This document shows positions 30,571 to 39,272 of a stretch of DNA of 64,000 bases, piece after piece. This DNA is from Polynucleobacter sphagniphilus. Lineage in GTDB: Bacteria > Pseudomonadota > Gammaproteobacteria > Burkholderiales > Burkholderiaceae. The notes under the pieces are model-generated. The model was not told where the DNA came from. It was given only the letters and a program-made list of their open reading frames with translations, and did not search any database. A program made the position numbers and the translations under genes. Where the stretch lies: positions 124,001 through 188,000 of the forward strand of contig NZ_MPIY01000003.1 in assembly GCF_001953355.1 (NCBI RefSeq), written 5' to 3'. How positions within the stretch are numbered: the stretch's first letter is position 1; the number at the start of each line of letters is the position of its first letter.

Positions 30571-32106
30571 TTAGCTACCGCTAAAGTTTCTACGTTGACC
30601 ACCTGTTTTTGGTTTCGCAAAACGCGGACCAGCGGATGGACGCGAATCCCCGGAGCGTGCTGGACGTGAGTCAGCAGAACGCGCAGGGCGTGAATCACCG
30701 AAGCGATTGCCTGGACGTGAGTCACCAGCAGGGCGTGGCTCAGATGAGCGCGCTGCAAAATGATTGCCGTCTGAGCGACCACCACCAGAGCGAGACTCTG
30801 AACGTGCGCCTGAACCGTAACGACCGCCACCACCAGAGCGATTGCCACCGCCTGGACGACCGCCACCAGGACGACCACCGCCACCACCAAAACTAGGCTT
30901 GGCTTGTGGCTCAAGGCCGGCAATGACTGAAGCAACAATATCTTGCTGTGTAAAGCGTTCAATGTTCCTGATCTTAGCGCGATCACGATGCTCAACGAGG
31001 GTCACTGCTACTCCGCTACGACCAGCACGTCCCGTTCTACCAATGCGGTGCGTATAGTCTTCAGGCTTCATTGGTAAACCAAAGTTAATCACGTGAGTAA
31101 TACGAGGTACATCAATACCACGAGCAGCTACATCAGTCGCAACTAAAATTTTGGTGTGGCCTTTACGCAGTGACTCAAGGCGACGCATACGCACAGCTTG
31201 AGGCATTGCGCCATGCAGTGCGGTTGCTTCGTAACCATTGGCACGCAATGTATCAGCAATTTTTTCGCTCTCAACTTGAGTGCTAGCAAAGATCACCGCT
31301 TGATCCAAAGTGGCATCTGCCAAAATGTGCTCTAGCAATTTATGCTTGTGTGAGACGCTATCAGCCCAATGCAATTTTTGCTCGATGTTCGCATGTTTCT
31401 CACCTGCGTGAGCTAGTTCAATCCGTTTGGCGTTTGAAGTTAACTCATTTGCCAAAGACATAATCTTTGGTGCAAAAGTGGCAGAGAACATCAAAGTTTG
31501 CGTGCGGCCAGCACAGCGTTTATCAATTGCCTCGAGATCATCAGCAAATCCCATATCGAGCATACGATCGGCTTCATCAATTACGAGTTGTTTTACATCA
31601 TCTAAGCGAATTGCTTTACTGTCGCACAAGTCGAGCAAACGACCTGGGGTTGCAACAACGAGGGATGCACCTTTGATGGCCTGAATTTGCTTGCCGTAAG
31701 GCATGCCACCCATCACAGTTGCAATGCGAATGCCTTTAAAGCCGCGAACTAAGTTCACCGCATCGGCTGTAACCTGTTGTGCCAATTCACGGGTAGGGCA
31801 GAGTACCAACACCTTGGGTTGAGCGCGACCTGGAACAGGTGAGTTGTTTGGGTTGTCTTCGATTAGTTGATTAATTAAAGGCAATAAAAAGGCTGCGGTT
31901 TTACCGCTACCGGTTTGACTGCTGACCAATAAGTCACCACCAGCAAGCGCGGCAGGAATAACCTGAGCTTGCACGGCAGTAGCTTGGGTATAACCCAGCT
32001 CAGCAACGTTTTTAAGAAGTGGCGCTGCCAGCTTGAAAGACTGAAAGGCCGTGTCTGTGTTTTTTGAGTCCGTGGACTCGTGATTGGTTTCTTTAGAAAA
32101 AGTCAT
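30571..32106 (-). CDS. rhlE: DEAD-box RNA helicase, RhlE type
   Basis: 511 aa from the ATG at 32106 (track start is four codons longer). Helicase motifs in order: Q-motif region 'FQSFKLAAPLLKNVAELGYTQATAVQAQVIP', 'SSQTGSGKTAAFLLPL', 'PTRELAQQV', 'ATPGRLLDL', 'VIDEADRMLDMGF', 'MFSATF', 'VATDVAARGID' and 'HRIGRTGRAGRSG'. The C-terminal ~120 residues are low complexity: glycine-rich, then repeated DSRPARS-type units that would bind RNA non-specifically. This repeat tract produces several long spurious ORFs on the other frames. A 5' leader of about 270 nt suggests post-transcriptional or cold regulation (inference). Confidence 0.93.
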   Translation of the reverse strand: MTFSKETNHESTDSKNTDTAFQSFKLAAPLLKNVAELGYTQATAVQAQVIPAALAGGDLLVSSQTGSGKTAAFLLPLINQLIEDNPNNSPVPGRAQPKVLVLCPTRELAQQVTADAVNLVRGFKGIRIATVMGGMPYGKQIQAIKGASLVVATPGRLLDLCDSKAIRLDDVKQLVIDEADRMLDMGFADDLEAIDKRCAGRTQTLMFSATFAPKIMSLANELTSNAKRIELAHAGEKHANIEQKLHWADSVSHKHKLLEHILADATLDQAVIFASTQVESEKIADTLRANGYEATALHGAMPQAVRMRRLESLRKGHTKILVATDVAARGIDVPRITHVINFGLPMKPEDYTHRIGRTGRAGRSGVAVTLVEHRDRAKIRNIERFTQQDIVASVIAGLEPQAKPSFGGGGGRPGGGRPGGGNRSGGGGRYGSGARSESRSGGGRSDGNHFAARSSEPRPAGDSRPGNRFGDSRPARSADSRPARSGDSRPSAGPRFAKPKTGGQRRNFSGS

Positions 32107-32384
32107 GCTATTACACATCCCCTTTGAGGGATGTCTCCGTATGTTGCACCCATTGTTTTTTATAGGGTGCGATGGTCAAAGGCATCGACCATCAGACAGG
32201 CGGCAGCGCGTTTTTTGAACTTCGGTGTTTATGGCTTCTAAACGGTACGCTGAAATATAGCTGGGGGGCGATGAATCAAATTGCTTTAAAAAAGCCCCTC
32301 ATTATGGCATTTTGAAGCTTGGATTACAAGGGTTATCCTCGATTAATCTGTATTAATTGAAAGAAAGTCCCAAATAGATCAAGA

Positions 32385-33782
32385 TTACTTCAGCCAGCGC
32401 AGCAATCGCTCTGTGCCCTTGCCATAAGGTGGGCGAACTAATTTAGTGGCGCGCAAGAAATTCAGGCCAAACAGTCCTCTTGCCTCCAAAATCGATTTGC
32501 TGTGACTAAAAGTATCGAAGCCCGCTTTGCCATGATAAGCACCCATACCGCTCGCTCCAATGCCTCCAAAAGGCAATTCTTCAACTGCTACATGCAACAG
32601 AGTGTCATTGACAGTGACACCGCCAGAGCGGGTTTCATTGAGGATGCGCTCCATGGCTTTCTGATCTCTTCCGAACCAATATAAGGCAAGAGGATTGGGT
32701 TTGGAATGGATGTAGTTGATTGCAGCGTTGGCATCTTGAGCAATCACAATGGGAAGAATGGGTCCAAACAATTCTTCCTGAAGGGCTGCTGCATCTTGTG
32801 GGGTGTTGAGTAGAGCGACGGGTGTAAATCGTCTAAGGCCGCTAGGATCAGCATCGAGCAGGGTAATCACTTGCGCCCCTCGTTGAACAGCATCATTGAC
32901 TAGGAATTCCCAGCGCTGCAATTGCGAATCATCAATTGGACCTGTTAATTCTTCTGGATTGGAGAAGAGCGCTTTTGCTGCAGCTCGTAACTCTATAATA
33001 AAAACTTCAAGCTGATTTTGTCCAATCAAAATATAGTCTGGAGCAATGCAGGTTTGTCCACCATTAAAAAGCTTGCCATAGATAATGCTTCGGGCTGCAT
33101 CCTTCAAATTGGCTGAGGGATCCACGACTGCTGGAGACTTACCACCCAGCTCCAGAGTAACTGGTGTCAAGCTCTCAGCTGCGGCACGCATCACTTTTTT
33201 CCCAATATTCTCTGAGCCAGTAAAGAAGAGGTGATCAAAAGGTAATTGCGCAAATGCTTCTGCAACTTCGGCATCACCAGTGGTGACGCTAAATTCACTG
33301 GGGTGAAAGTATTCGTTAATGAGGTTAGCCAAAAAGCCGGAGGTGCGCGAACAGCGCTCGGATGGTTTGAGCCAAACGCGATTGCCAGCAGCAAAGGCGG
33401 CAATCGCTGGAATCAAAGCCAATTGAATGGGGTAGTTCCAGGGGCTGATGATGCCTACTACTCCAATAGATTGTTTCATGATCCATGCATATGAGGAACC
33501 CATAGTGAAGGGCGCAGACTTCAGTTCTGGCTTCATCCACTCTTTCAGGTGTTGGCGCGTGTATTTGCACGCTTGGTAAATCATCTGAAATTCTGCCAAG
33601 CTGGTTTCAACCTGATGCCGAACCCCAAAATCAGCGCTCACTGCTTTGCAGATTTTTTCCTCATTGGCCTCAATCATTTTTTGGATGCGAGCAATCCGCT
33701 CCAATCGAACCTCTAAAGTAGGATTGGGCTCTGCATTAAAAGCGGCTTTAATTTCATCAAGTTGGAGCGTCAGGCGATTCAT
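32385..33782 (-). CDS. Aldehyde dehydrogenase, class 3/coniferyl-aldehyde type
   Basis: 465 aa NAD(P)+-dependent aldehyde dehydrogenase. 'GVVGIISPWNYPIQLALIPAIAAFAAGNRVWLKPSE' is the cofactor-binding part, 'FFTGSENIGKKVM' the Rossmann loop, 'TLELGGKSPAVVD' carries the catalytic Glu and 'NGGQTCIAPDYIL' the nucleophilic Cys. The C terminus 'PFGGIGASGMGAYHGKAGFDTFSHSKSI' is typical of class 3 ALDH, and the best family match is coniferyl-aldehyde dehydrogenase. Substrate unknown. It is a single-gene unit divergent from msrA. Confidence 0.88.
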   Translation of the reverse strand: MNRLTLQLDEIKAAFNAEPNPTLEVRLERIARIQKMIEANEEKICKAVSADFGVRHQVETSLAEFQMIYQACKYTRQHLKEWMKPELKSAPFTMGSSYAWIMKQSIGVVGIISPWNYPIQLALIPAIAAFAAGNRVWLKPSERCSRTSGFLANLINEYFHPSEFSVTTGDAEVAEAFAQLPFDHLFFTGSENIGKKVMRAAAESLTPVTLELGGKSPAVVDPSANLKDAARSIIYGKLFNGGQTCIAPDYILIGQNQLEVFIIELRAAAKALFSNPEELTGPIDDSQLQRWEFLVNDAVQRGAQVITLLDADPSGLRRFTPVALLNTPQDAAALQEELFGPILPIVIAQDANAAINYIHSKPNPLALYWFGRDQKAMERILNETRSGGVTVNDTLLHVAVEELPFGGIGASGMGAYHGKAGFDTFSHSKSILEARGLFGLNFLRATKLVRPPYGKGTERLLRWLK

Positions 33783-33834
33783 GGGGTTATTTCGGTGTTA
33801 AGCAAACGATTGAATAAGGCATTAGGATAAAGCT

Positions 33835-34407
33835 ATGAACGAGACTATGAATAAAAACGATGCTGTCTTAGAGCGTGCCACCCTAGGTGGGGGCTGTTTT
33901 TGGTGCCTGGAAGCTGTTTATCAGCAAATTACTGGGGTAAAAGCTGTGATTTCAGGCTACGCAGGTGGTGCCAGGCCGAATCCCAGTTATGAATCGGTTT
34001 GTACTGGCGTAACTGGTCACGCTGAAATTGTGGACATCTACTTTGATCCAGGGGTGATTTCGTTTCGGGATTTACTAGAGATCTTTTTTGTGATTCATGA
34101 TCCAACCACGCTCAATTACCAAGGCCATGATCGGGGTACACAGTATCGTTCTGTGATCTTTACGCACAGTGAAGCGCAATATCAAATTGCACATGAAGTG
34201 GTCAAAGAATTAGATGCTTCCGGAATCTATGCAACTCCAGTCGTTACTCAAATAGATGCGGCACCCACTATTTATCCTGCTGAGGACTACCATCAGGATT
34301 ATTTCCGTCAAAACCCAGGTCAGGGTTACTGCATGGCAGTTGTAGCGCCAAAGTTGGCAAAATTTAGAGCGAAATTTAAAGCCTTAATAGTGCCAGAGTT
34401 TCAATAA
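33835..34407 (+). CDS. msrA: Peptide methionine (S)-S-oxide reductase
   Basis: 190 aa (or 186 from the ATG at 33847). It repairs oxidised methionine. The active site 'GGGCFWCLEAVYQQITGV' includes the catalytic Cys. 'GYAGGARPNPSYESVCTGVTGHAE' and 'HDPTTLNYQGHDRGTQYRSVIF' are family signatures. The C-terminal 'EDYHQDYFRQNPGQGYC' holds a resolving-type Cys. Divergent from the aldehyde dehydrogenase gene. Confidence 0.95.
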   Translation: MNETMNKNDAVLERATLGGGCFWCLEAVYQQITGVKAVISGYAGGARPNPSYESVCTGVTGHAEIVDIYFDPGVISFRDLLEIFFVIHDPTTLNYQGHDRGTQYRSVIFTHSEAQYQIAHEVVKELDASGIYATPVVTQIDAAPTIYPAEDYHQDYFRQNPGQGYCMAVVAPKLAKFRAKFKALIVPEFQ

Positions 34408-34436
34408 GCGCACATCAGCACGAAGCAATTCAAATC

Positions 34437-35072
34437 TCAGGGCGCTAAACGCGTAATCTTCCACTCACCCCCATCGAGTCGGTAGTGGATTCTGTCATGC
34501 AGGCGGGAGGGGCGACCTTGCCAAAATTCAATATCAGTGGGGTGCAAGCGATAGCCTCCCCAATGCTCTGGGCGGGGTGGAGCATCACCAAATTTTTCCT
34601 TTAAACGTTTTTCAGCTTCCTCTAGAAACTCTCGATTCGGAATTTCGGCACTTTGAGGAGATGCCCACGCACCTATTCTGGAGGCAGGTGGGCGGGAGTG
34701 GTAGTAGTCATCACTCTCAGCACTGGTCACACGCTCGACCTTGCCCTTAATACGAACCTGACGCTCTAATTCATGCCAATGAAACAGGAGGGCTGCCTGG
34801 GGACGGACTGCCAATTCTTTACCTTTTTGGCTTTCGTAATTGGTGAAAAAGGTAAATCCATTCTGATCAGCCCCTTTTAGTAAGACAATACGGGCTGAGG
34901 GATTCCCCATTGCATCCGCAGTTGCAAGCGTCATTGAGTTGGGCTCTGGGCATTGTGCCTTGATTGCTTGGTCAAACCAGAGTTGAAAAAGGAGCAGCGG
35001 ATCGGCTGATACTTCAGTTTCTGAGAGCTGACCAAGGGTATAGTTTTTGCGGAGCTGGGCAATGGAGTTCAT
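34437..35072 (-). CDS. pdxH: Pyridoxamine 5'-phosphate oxidase
   Basis: 211 aa from the ATG at 35072 ('[21 protein letters not shown]'), the family start; the track start at 35108 would overlap the divergent tcdA gene. An FMN enzyme that makes pyridoxal 5'-phosphate. '[41 protein letters not shown]', '[18 protein letters not shown]', '[11 protein letters not shown]' and the C-terminal '[14 protein letters not shown]...W.ITRLAP' are classic. Confidence 0.95.
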   Translation of the reverse strand: MNSIAQLRKNYTLGQLSETEVSADPLLLFQLWFDQAIKAQCPEPNSMTLATADAMGNPSARIVLLKGADQNGFTFFTNYESQKGKELAVRPQAALLFHWHELERQVRIKGKVERVTSAESDDYYHSRPPASRIGAWASPQSAEIPNREFLEEAEKRLKEKFGDAPPRPEHWGGYRLHPTDIEFWQGRPSRLHDRIHYRLDGGEWKITRLAP

Positions 35073-35094
35073 TTTTTCAGTATAAAGAGAAGCT

Positions 35095-35844
35095 ATGGCA
35101 GAAGACAATATCGAAGACCGTCGTTTTGGAGGTGTAGGTCGCCTCTATGGCCCAGTGTTACGAGAGCGCTTTCTTAATGCCACGGTAGTAGTTGCCGGCT
35201 TAGGTGGCGTTGGATCCTGGGCGGCTGAAGCACTTGCCCGAACTGGTATTGGTCATCTGGTATTGATCGACTTTGATCATATCGCTCAGAGCAATACCAA
35301 TCGTCAGTTGCATGCCTTAGAAGGGCAGTATGGCAAAGCAAAAGTCCAGGCAATGAGCGAACGTATGCGTCTCATCAATCCAGATATGAGGATCACGGAG
35401 CACGATGAGTTTTTGGATCCCGAAAACCTAGATCGACTGATTCCGGGCGATGCGTTCATCTTAGATGCCATGGATTCAGTGCAAACTAAAATTGCCTTGG
35501 TGGCTTGGGCGGTAAAAAATAATCGTGCTTTAGTCATGTGCGGCGCAGCTGGGGGAAAAACAGATCCCACCTCCGTGCGCTGTAGTGATCTTTCCAGAAC
35601 TGAGCAAGATGCCTTATTGGCTAAGGTGCGTCAAGAACTCCGCCAAAAGCATGGCTTCTCCCGAGACCTAAAAAAGAAAATGGGTGTGCGCGCTATTTAT
35701 ACACATGAGCCACGTGCAGGAGCGGCTGCGGGTGGTTTAGCATGTTCTGGCTATGGTTCAACCGTAATGGTTACTGCAGCCTGTGGACTTGCGGCGGCTG
35801 CAGAAATACTGAACTTAATCGGTGCATCAGCTGAAATAACCTGA
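35095..35844 (+). CDS. tcdA: tRNA threonylcarbamoyladenosine dehydratase
   Basis: 249 aa E1-like enzyme that cyclises t6A37 in ANN-decoding tRNAs to ct6A. '[44 protein letters not shown]' holds the ATP-binding glycine loop. '[17 protein letters not shown]' is the TcdA signature and '[13 protein letters not shown]' the adenylate-binding Asp region. Divergent from pdxH with only 22 bp between starts. Its substrates include tRNA-Thr, the tRNA species affected by the element further right. Confidence 0.93.
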   Translation: MAEDNIEDRRFGGVGRLYGPVLRERFLNATVVVAGLGGVGSWAAEALARTGIGHLVLIDFDHIAQSNTNRQLHALEGQYGKAKVQAMSERMRLINPDMRITEHDEFLDPENLDRLIPGDAFILDAMDSVQTKIALVAWAVKNNRALVMCGAAGGKTDPTSVRCSDLSRTEQDALLAKVRQELRQKHGFSRDLKKKMGVRAIYTHEPRAGAAAGGLACSGYGSTVMVTAACGLAAAAEILNLIGASAEIT

Positions 35845-36076
35845 AGAAGCAATAATTTATTAAGGGGATTCCCTGTAGGAACTTACTTATTCTGTGGTCA
35901 TCCTCAACTTGAGAATCTTCATCAAAGCCTCTGTTCATCTGCGCTTTGATTTTTAGTAGATCACTTTTTATTCTTTTCATTACTTTAGGCACTTTTATGC
36001 GCTGGTGATTCTGCCAACTCCTCCCTAGACTTTGCTCCGTCGGCACATTAGCCGCGATTAAACAAAGGAGGTCTTT

Positions 36077-37450
36077 TTGCAGACAGAACATACTGGCTTA
36101 AAACGCCATCTCAAAGTACGCCATATTCGCTTGATGGCTTTGGGATCGACTATCGGTGTGGGATTGTTTTTAGGGTCCGCAAGCGCGATTCAAATTGCTG
36201 GACCATCCATCCTCCTTGCTTATCTACTAGCGGGAATTGTTGCCTTTATCGTCTTGCGAACTCTGGGCGAGATGGCAGTGCATGAGCCGGTTGCGGGCTC
36301 TTTTGCAGCATATGCAAATACCTATGTGGGACCACTTGCTGGCTATATGGTGGGCTGGGGCTATTGGACCTATTGGATTGTGGTGGGAATTGCCGAGGTA
36401 ACAGCGGTAGGGATTTATATGACGATCTGGTTCCCCGAAATCCCGCAATGGATATGGGCACTCTCATCGATTGTCATGATGGGCTTCATTAATTTAATTG
36501 CGGTCAAGGTGTTTGGTGAGTTTGAGTTTTGGTTTGCCTTGATCAAAGTCGTAGCAATTGTTGCCATGATTGCCTTAGGTGGTGCGGTCATTTTCTTTGG
36601 CTTTACCAATGATTGGCAGCCCCTGGGATTTGATAATTTGTGGCTGCATGGGGGATTTTTTCCAAACGGCTTTACTGGAATGCTCTTGTCCTTGCAAATG
36701 GTTCTATTTGCCTATGTTGGTATAGAGATGATTGGGTTATCAGCTGGTGAGGCCGAAAATCCGCAAAAAACGATTCCAATGGCAATTGATTCACTCGCTT
36801 GGCGAATCTTGATCTTTTACATGGGTGCAATCTTAGTCATTCTCGCGATTTTTCCCTGGAATGAAGTGGGTCAACACGGTAGCCCATTTGTGGTGATGTT
36901 TGAGCGTATCGGATTACGTGAGGCTGCGGGGGTCATTAATTTTGTGGTCATCACTGCGGCACTGTCTTCATGTAATGCCGGCATTTTTAGCGGCGGTCGT
37001 CTCTTATATGCTTTATCCGTCAATGGTTATGCCCCGGCACCTTTTGCAAAGCTCTCAAAGTATGGTGTGCCTCATCGTGCTGTCATGACCACTGTGGCAA
37101 TTTGCATGACTGGGGTAGTGCTGAACTACTTTGTTCCTGATAAAGCCTTTCAATACATGATGGCCGCCGTAACCTTTGTGGGCTTGATGGTATGGATTGC
37201 CATCTTATTTACACAAATGAAGTTCCGTCATTCATTAACTGGCGAGCAGGTTGCCCAATTGGGTTATCGCGCGCCATGGTGGCCTTATTCCTCGTGGTTT
37301 GCATTGGCATTCATTTTCCTGGTCGTAGTAATGATGGGATTTCATGAGGATGCACGGATCGCTTTGATTTTGGGTCCATGTTTATTAGGGGTGTATCTAG
37401 CTATGTTTTATATCGTTGGCTTACATCGCAAAACGAAATTGAATCGGTAA
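36077..37450 (+). CDS. Amino acid permease (APC superfamily, AroP/ProY/CycA type)
   Basis: 457 aa with 12 hydrophobic segments. It starts at TTG 36077 behind a near-perfect Shine-Dalgarno AAAGGAGGT. The N-terminal signature 'LKRHLKVRHIRLMALGSTIGVGLFLGSASAI' and 'EMAVHEPVAGSFAAYA' place it in the amino acid transporter family. Alanine dehydrogenase follows 20 bp later on the same strand, so alanine, serine or glycine is a reasonable substrate (inference). Transport probably uses proton symport. Confidence 0.87.
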   Translation: MQTEHTGLKRHLKVRHIRLMALGSTIGVGLFLGSASAIQIAGPSILLAYLLAGIVAFIVLRTLGEMAVHEPVAGSFAAYANTYVGPLAGYMVGWGYWTYWIVVGIAEVTAVGIYMTIWFPEIPQWIWALSSIVMMGFINLIAVKVFGEFEFWFALIKVVAIVAMIALGGAVIFFGFTNDWQPLGFDNLWLHGGFFPNGFTGMLLSLQMVLFAYVGIEMIGLSAGEAENPQKTIPMAIDSLAWRILIFYMGAILVILAIFPWNEVGQHGSPFVVMFERIGLREAAGVINFVVITAALSSCNAGIFSGGRLLYALSVNGYAPAPFAKLSKYGVPHRAVMTTVAICMTGVVLNYFVPDKAFQYMMAAVTFVGLMVWIAILFTQMKFRHSLTGEQVAQLGYRAPWWPYSSWFALAFIFLVVVMMGFHEDARIALILGPCLLGVYLAMFYIVGLHRKTKLNR

Positions 37451-37470
37451 TTCAAATAAAGGAGATGGGA

Positions 37471-38589
37471 ATGATTATTGGCGTACCTCAAGAAGTAAAA
37501 AATAACGAGTTTCGCGTTGGTCTCACACCAGGCAATGTGAGCGGTTTGTGTAGGCAAGGGCATGCTGTTTTAGTGCAACGTGGCGCAGGCGCACAAATTG
37601 GTTTAAGCGATGAGTCTTACCGTATTGCAGGAGCAACATTGATTAATAGCGCTGCCGAGGTTTACAGCAAAGCAGAGATGGTGGTGAAGGTAAAAGAGCC
37701 GCAAGCGCAGGAGTGCGCCATGTTGCGCGAAGATCAAATTCTTTTTACTTATTTGCACTTAGCTCCAGACCCAATGCAAACGAAAGCATTAATCAGTTCT
37801 GGCGCGAGCTGCATTGCTTATGAAACTGTGACCGGACAAGGTGGTGGGTTACCACTCTTAGCGCCCATGAGTGAAGTGGCAGGTCGCATGGCTATACAAG
37901 CCGCGGCCGCTCATTTAGAAAAAACCAATGGAGGTTTGGGTATTTTGATGGCAGGAGTGCCTGGAGTATCGGCCGCTAAGGTGGTCATTCTAGGTGCGGG
38001 TGTAGTGGGTCGTAACGCATTGCAAATGGCTACTGGAATGGGGGCTGATGTTTGTATTTTTGATCGTGATATTGAACGCCTGCGACAAATTGATTTTCTC
38101 TATGGCAATCGGGTAAGAACCTATTACTCAGATTCCTTATTGATCGAACAAGAGCTCATGGCCGCTGATGTAGTGATTGGAGCCGTTTTATTACCAGGTG
38201 CTGCAGCGCCCAAATTGGTAAGTGCAGAACTGATTCGAAAAATGAAAACGGGAGCTGTCGTAGTAGATGTGGCGATCGATCAGGGTGGATGTTTTGAAAC
38301 ATCCAAGCCAACAACGCATGCTGACCCTACATTTTTAGTTGATGGCGTTGTGCATTATTGCGTTGCCAATATGCCAGGCGCAGTTGCTAGAACCTCCACC
38401 TTTGCATTGACTAATGCTACTTACCCCTTTGTTGAGGCGCTAGCTAATCAGGGAATGATGCGTGCACTCTCTACAAACTATCACTTGAGGGATGGTTTAA
38501 GTGTGCATCGAGGTGTTCTCACGTCTGAGCCGGTAGCGCAGGCTCAATCCTTGAGTTTTGTGCCGGCTGAGGTGCTCTTGGCTGCTTAA
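37471..38589 (+). CDS. ald: Alanine dehydrogenase
   Basis: 372 aa from the ATG at 37471 ('MIIGVPQEVKNNEFRVGLTP'), which follows AAAGGAG and matches the family N terminus. The track start at 37378 lies inside the permease. It interconverts alanine and pyruvate with NAD. 'VVKVKEPQAQE' with the substrate Lys, 'LFTYLHLAPDP' with the His, and the NAD loop 'VVILGAGVVGRNALQMATGMGADV' are present. Operon with the upstream permease suggests alanine catabolism. Confidence 0.95.
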   Translation: MIIGVPQEVKNNEFRVGLTPGNVSGLCRQGHAVLVQRGAGAQIGLSDESYRIAGATLINSAAEVYSKAEMVVKVKEPQAQECAMLREDQILFTYLHLAPDPMQTKALISSGASCIAYETVTGQGGGLPLLAPMSEVAGRMAIQAAAAHLEKTNGGLGILMAGVPGVSAAKVVILGAGVVGRNALQMATGMGADVCIFDRDIERLRQIDFLYGNRVRTYYSDSLLIEQELMAADVVIGAVLLPGAAAPKLVSAELIRKMKTGAVVVDVAIDQGGCFETSKPTTHADPTFLVDGVVHYCVANMPGAVARTSTFALTNATYPFVEALANQGMMRALSTNYHLRDGLSVHRGVLTSEPVAQAQSLSFVPAEVLLAA

Positions 38590-38670
38590 AGACGGTGATG
38601 CAATCCTTCGCTATTGGCGAATTAGAAATTCATTGATAATGGATTTCTAACTCATTTAGCCAATTGACCT

Positions 38671-39246
38671 ATGGACTTTTCAGCTCTAACCCTTTCTGCA
38701 GGAGTGGTTGCTCTTGCGGAAATGGGTGATAAAACCCAATTACTCTCTCTGATGCTCGCGGCACGCTACCCCAAGCAGGGCCTTGCGATTATTGCTGCCA
38801 TTTTCTTTGCCACCATTGCAAATCATGCCTGCGCTGCCTATCTAGGTCATTGGCTTACTTCTTTTGTCAGTACCGAGGTTTTACGCTGGATATTAAGCGC
38901 TAGCTTTATCGGTATTGGCTTATGGCTTTTGGTGCCTGATGAGATTGATGAGACAGAAGGCTCCAAGGTGGCCAATAGCCCGTTGCAGGTTTTTATGCTG
39001 ACCATAGGCCTTTTTTTCCTAGCTGAAATGGGGGATAAAACCCAAATTGCCACCATTGCCCTGGGTGCACGCTTTAACGATGTATTTTCAGTCACGATTG
39101 GCACTACTTTGGGGATGATGCTAGCCAATGTGCCGGCAGTATGGATTGGCCAGAAATTTACCCAAAAGATGCCCATTAAATGGGTTCATGCCATTGCTGC
39201 CATTACCTTCATTGGCATTGGCCTGACTGCATTGATTTGGGGATAA
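38671..39246 (+). CDS. GDT1/TMEM165 family cation exporter (UPF0016), probably manganese
   Basis: 191 aa, six membrane segments arranged as two repeats. Each repeat carries the family motif E-x-G-D-K-(T/S): 'LAEMGDKTQLLSLMLAARYP' and 'LAEMGDKTQIATIALGARF'. Bacterial members (MneA/Mnx) export Mn2+. No yybP-ykoY manganese riboswitch is visible in the 80-bp leader. Metal specificity is from family knowledge. Confidence 0.88.
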   Translation: MDFSALTLSAGVVALAEMGDKTQLLSLMLAARYPKQGLAIIAAIFFATIANHACAAYLGHWLTSFVSTEVLRWILSASFIGIGLWLLVPDEIDETEGSKVANSPLQVFMLTIGLFFLAEMGDKTQIATIALGARFNDVFSVTIGTTLGMMLANVPAVWIGQKFTQKMPIKWVHAIAAITFIGIGLTALIWG

Positions 39247-39272
39247 GCACTTAGGGCGATTAAAATTGCCTT

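Noticed and set aside
30474-30995. Long ORFs in other frames of the rhlE 3' end (also 30609-30896 plus strand)
   Set aside because: They are frame shadows of the repetitive Gly/Arg/Ser/Asp-coding tail of rhlE, giving unnatural V/A/L or H/Q/D-rich repeats.
38590-38670. yybP-ykoY manganese riboswitch before the GDT1-type gene
   Set aside because: The 80-bp leader has only a short AGAAAT/ATTTCT hairpin and none of the conserved aptamer elements.
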